A DNA stretch of 64,000 nt from Gordionus sp. m RMFG-2023 (taxonomy: Eukaryota; Nematomorpha; Gordioida; Chordodea; Parachordodidae): contig NC_088776.1 of assembly GCF_954871325.1 (NCBI RefSeq), positions 5,029,985 to 5,093,984 of the forward strand, in the 5' to 3' direction. Each line of letters starts with the position of its first letter. The first letter of the stretch is position 1. The position numbers and the translations under genes are program-made. The notes under the pieces are model-generated. The model ran no database searches. It had not been told where the DNA came from and saw nothing but the letters and a program-made list of their open reading frames with translations. Below, one piece after another: positions 63,100-64,000 of the stretch.

Positions 63100-63670
63100 A
63101 ATTTTATTGAAATATTTTTTTGAAGAAATTTAGGTATATATTATTTTATATAGATAAATAAAACTTTAAACTATAACAGGCAAAAAATAATAATCCTTAG
63201 TATACTAGTAATTCGAGTCTCAGCGCAATTGAATTGAATAATAAATCATAGGTGAAATTGATTTACTTAAAATAATTGGAATTTTTAAAAAAATACAAAG
63301 TTGTATTTAGGTCAGGTCACCACTTCATTAAAACTATCTTTTAATCATCATATAAATGTCAGCAGAAGACAAAAATTTTAGCTCATCTCAAGCGTTTTGA
63401 ACTCAGGGTCAAAGAAATAGGCAAGGGTATCAGGCTTTATGATTCTTAGATGTTGTGAAATTTATAATGTTTAAAATATTTTTTTTTTTATAAAATTGGA
63501 AATTGTCTTCAAAATGTTTCGTAAAATAAATTGTTCATTAAAAAACTTTTTAAAAGAAGGTAAATGTTATAAATAATTTAACCGTTTTTTTTTCTTTCTC
63601 TCGAAAATTTGTTTGGTCTATCTTCTTTTATCGCCTTTCAATTTATTACGGATAATGTTAACCGCCAAAT

Positions 63671-63830
63671 GTGTTGTTAAACCGCTCGATTTGAGCCGTA
63701 TTTTATACAGAAAAATATTACTCTTTAGCCCCTTGAGATTTTGTTCATAAATGGCACAAAGGTCTAGACATCTATTAGCGAAGTCTCTAGTCTTAGGGCA
63801 ATATTTCTTTGGCTAAAGGTATTATAAGTG
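63671..63830. mobile_element. Fold-back MITE, family A, partial
   Basis: Left end GTGTTGTTAAACCGCTCGAT with the internal family segment (GTCTAGACATCTATTAGCGA); right TIR missing. Further scraps lie at 600-665, 2,785-2,885, 16,205-16,312 and 41,166-41,214. Confidence 0.65.
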
Positions 63831-64000
63831 AATTTATTATCCTTCTAAATTGTTCATTTTTCTTTTGAAATTATTTTTATTTGTTGATTGTGAGATATTT
63901 ATATAAAAATATTTAACCTAAAACAGCATGAATTTTTTCTTTAAGAAACCAGATTATAATGGATAGTGGGCCTACTCTATGACAGTTGACCGGTAAATGG

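Overview
This is AT-rich animal DNA, roughly three quarters A+T, with small GC-richer exons set in long AT-rich introns. It carries many fold-back transposon relics, LINE fragments and long GAAA, GGAA and AAAAT microsatellites. The only proteins I can name are metazoan: an I-BAR (IMD) protein of the MTSS/MIM type and an M13 (neprilysin/ECE family) metallopeptidase homologue. An invertebrate is the best reading; I cannot place it more finely.

Layout. Positions 1-17,580 are mostly repeats: an inverted pair of about 150 bp at 0.4 and 4.3 kb, a head-to-head LINE pair at 5.7-7.7 kb between 300-bp direct repeats, several fold-back elements, and one unidentified exon-like segment at 8,462-8,686. From 17,582 to 32,145 (+) lie eleven exons of an MTSS/MIM-like gene. 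Their splice phases agree at every junction; the first exon(s), with the start codon, were not found. From 59,056 down to about 47,180 (-) lies a convergent M13 peptidase-like gene with a signal-peptide exon and sixteen phase-consistent exons. About 60.2-64 kb holds repeats and no gene that I recognise.

The main result is a tandem segmental duplication between and across these two convergent genes. Copy 1 (about 29.6-41.0 kb) and copy 2 (about 43.1-52.1 kb) each contain the 3' end of the MTSS-like gene (+) and the 3' half of the M13-like gene (-). Each gene can only be spliced to the nearer copy. Accordingly, the MTSS exons are open in copy 1 and decayed in copy 2, while the M13 exons are open in copy 2 and decayed in copy 1. 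Several transposon insertions are found in copy 1 only and therefore appear younger than the duplication.

The M13-like protein keeps the fold motifs around the active site (including NYGGIG) but lacks the zinc-binding HEXXH in both copies, so it looks like a secreted pseudo-peptidase. The MTSS-like protein keeps the IMD and the RLSS-SS-DSGF-S motif that contains the beta-TrCP degron of vertebrate MTSS1. No WH2 motif is visible at its C-terminus.

All exon calls were made by eye from reading frames, splice-site dinucleotides, phase agreement and remembered family motifs; no search was run.
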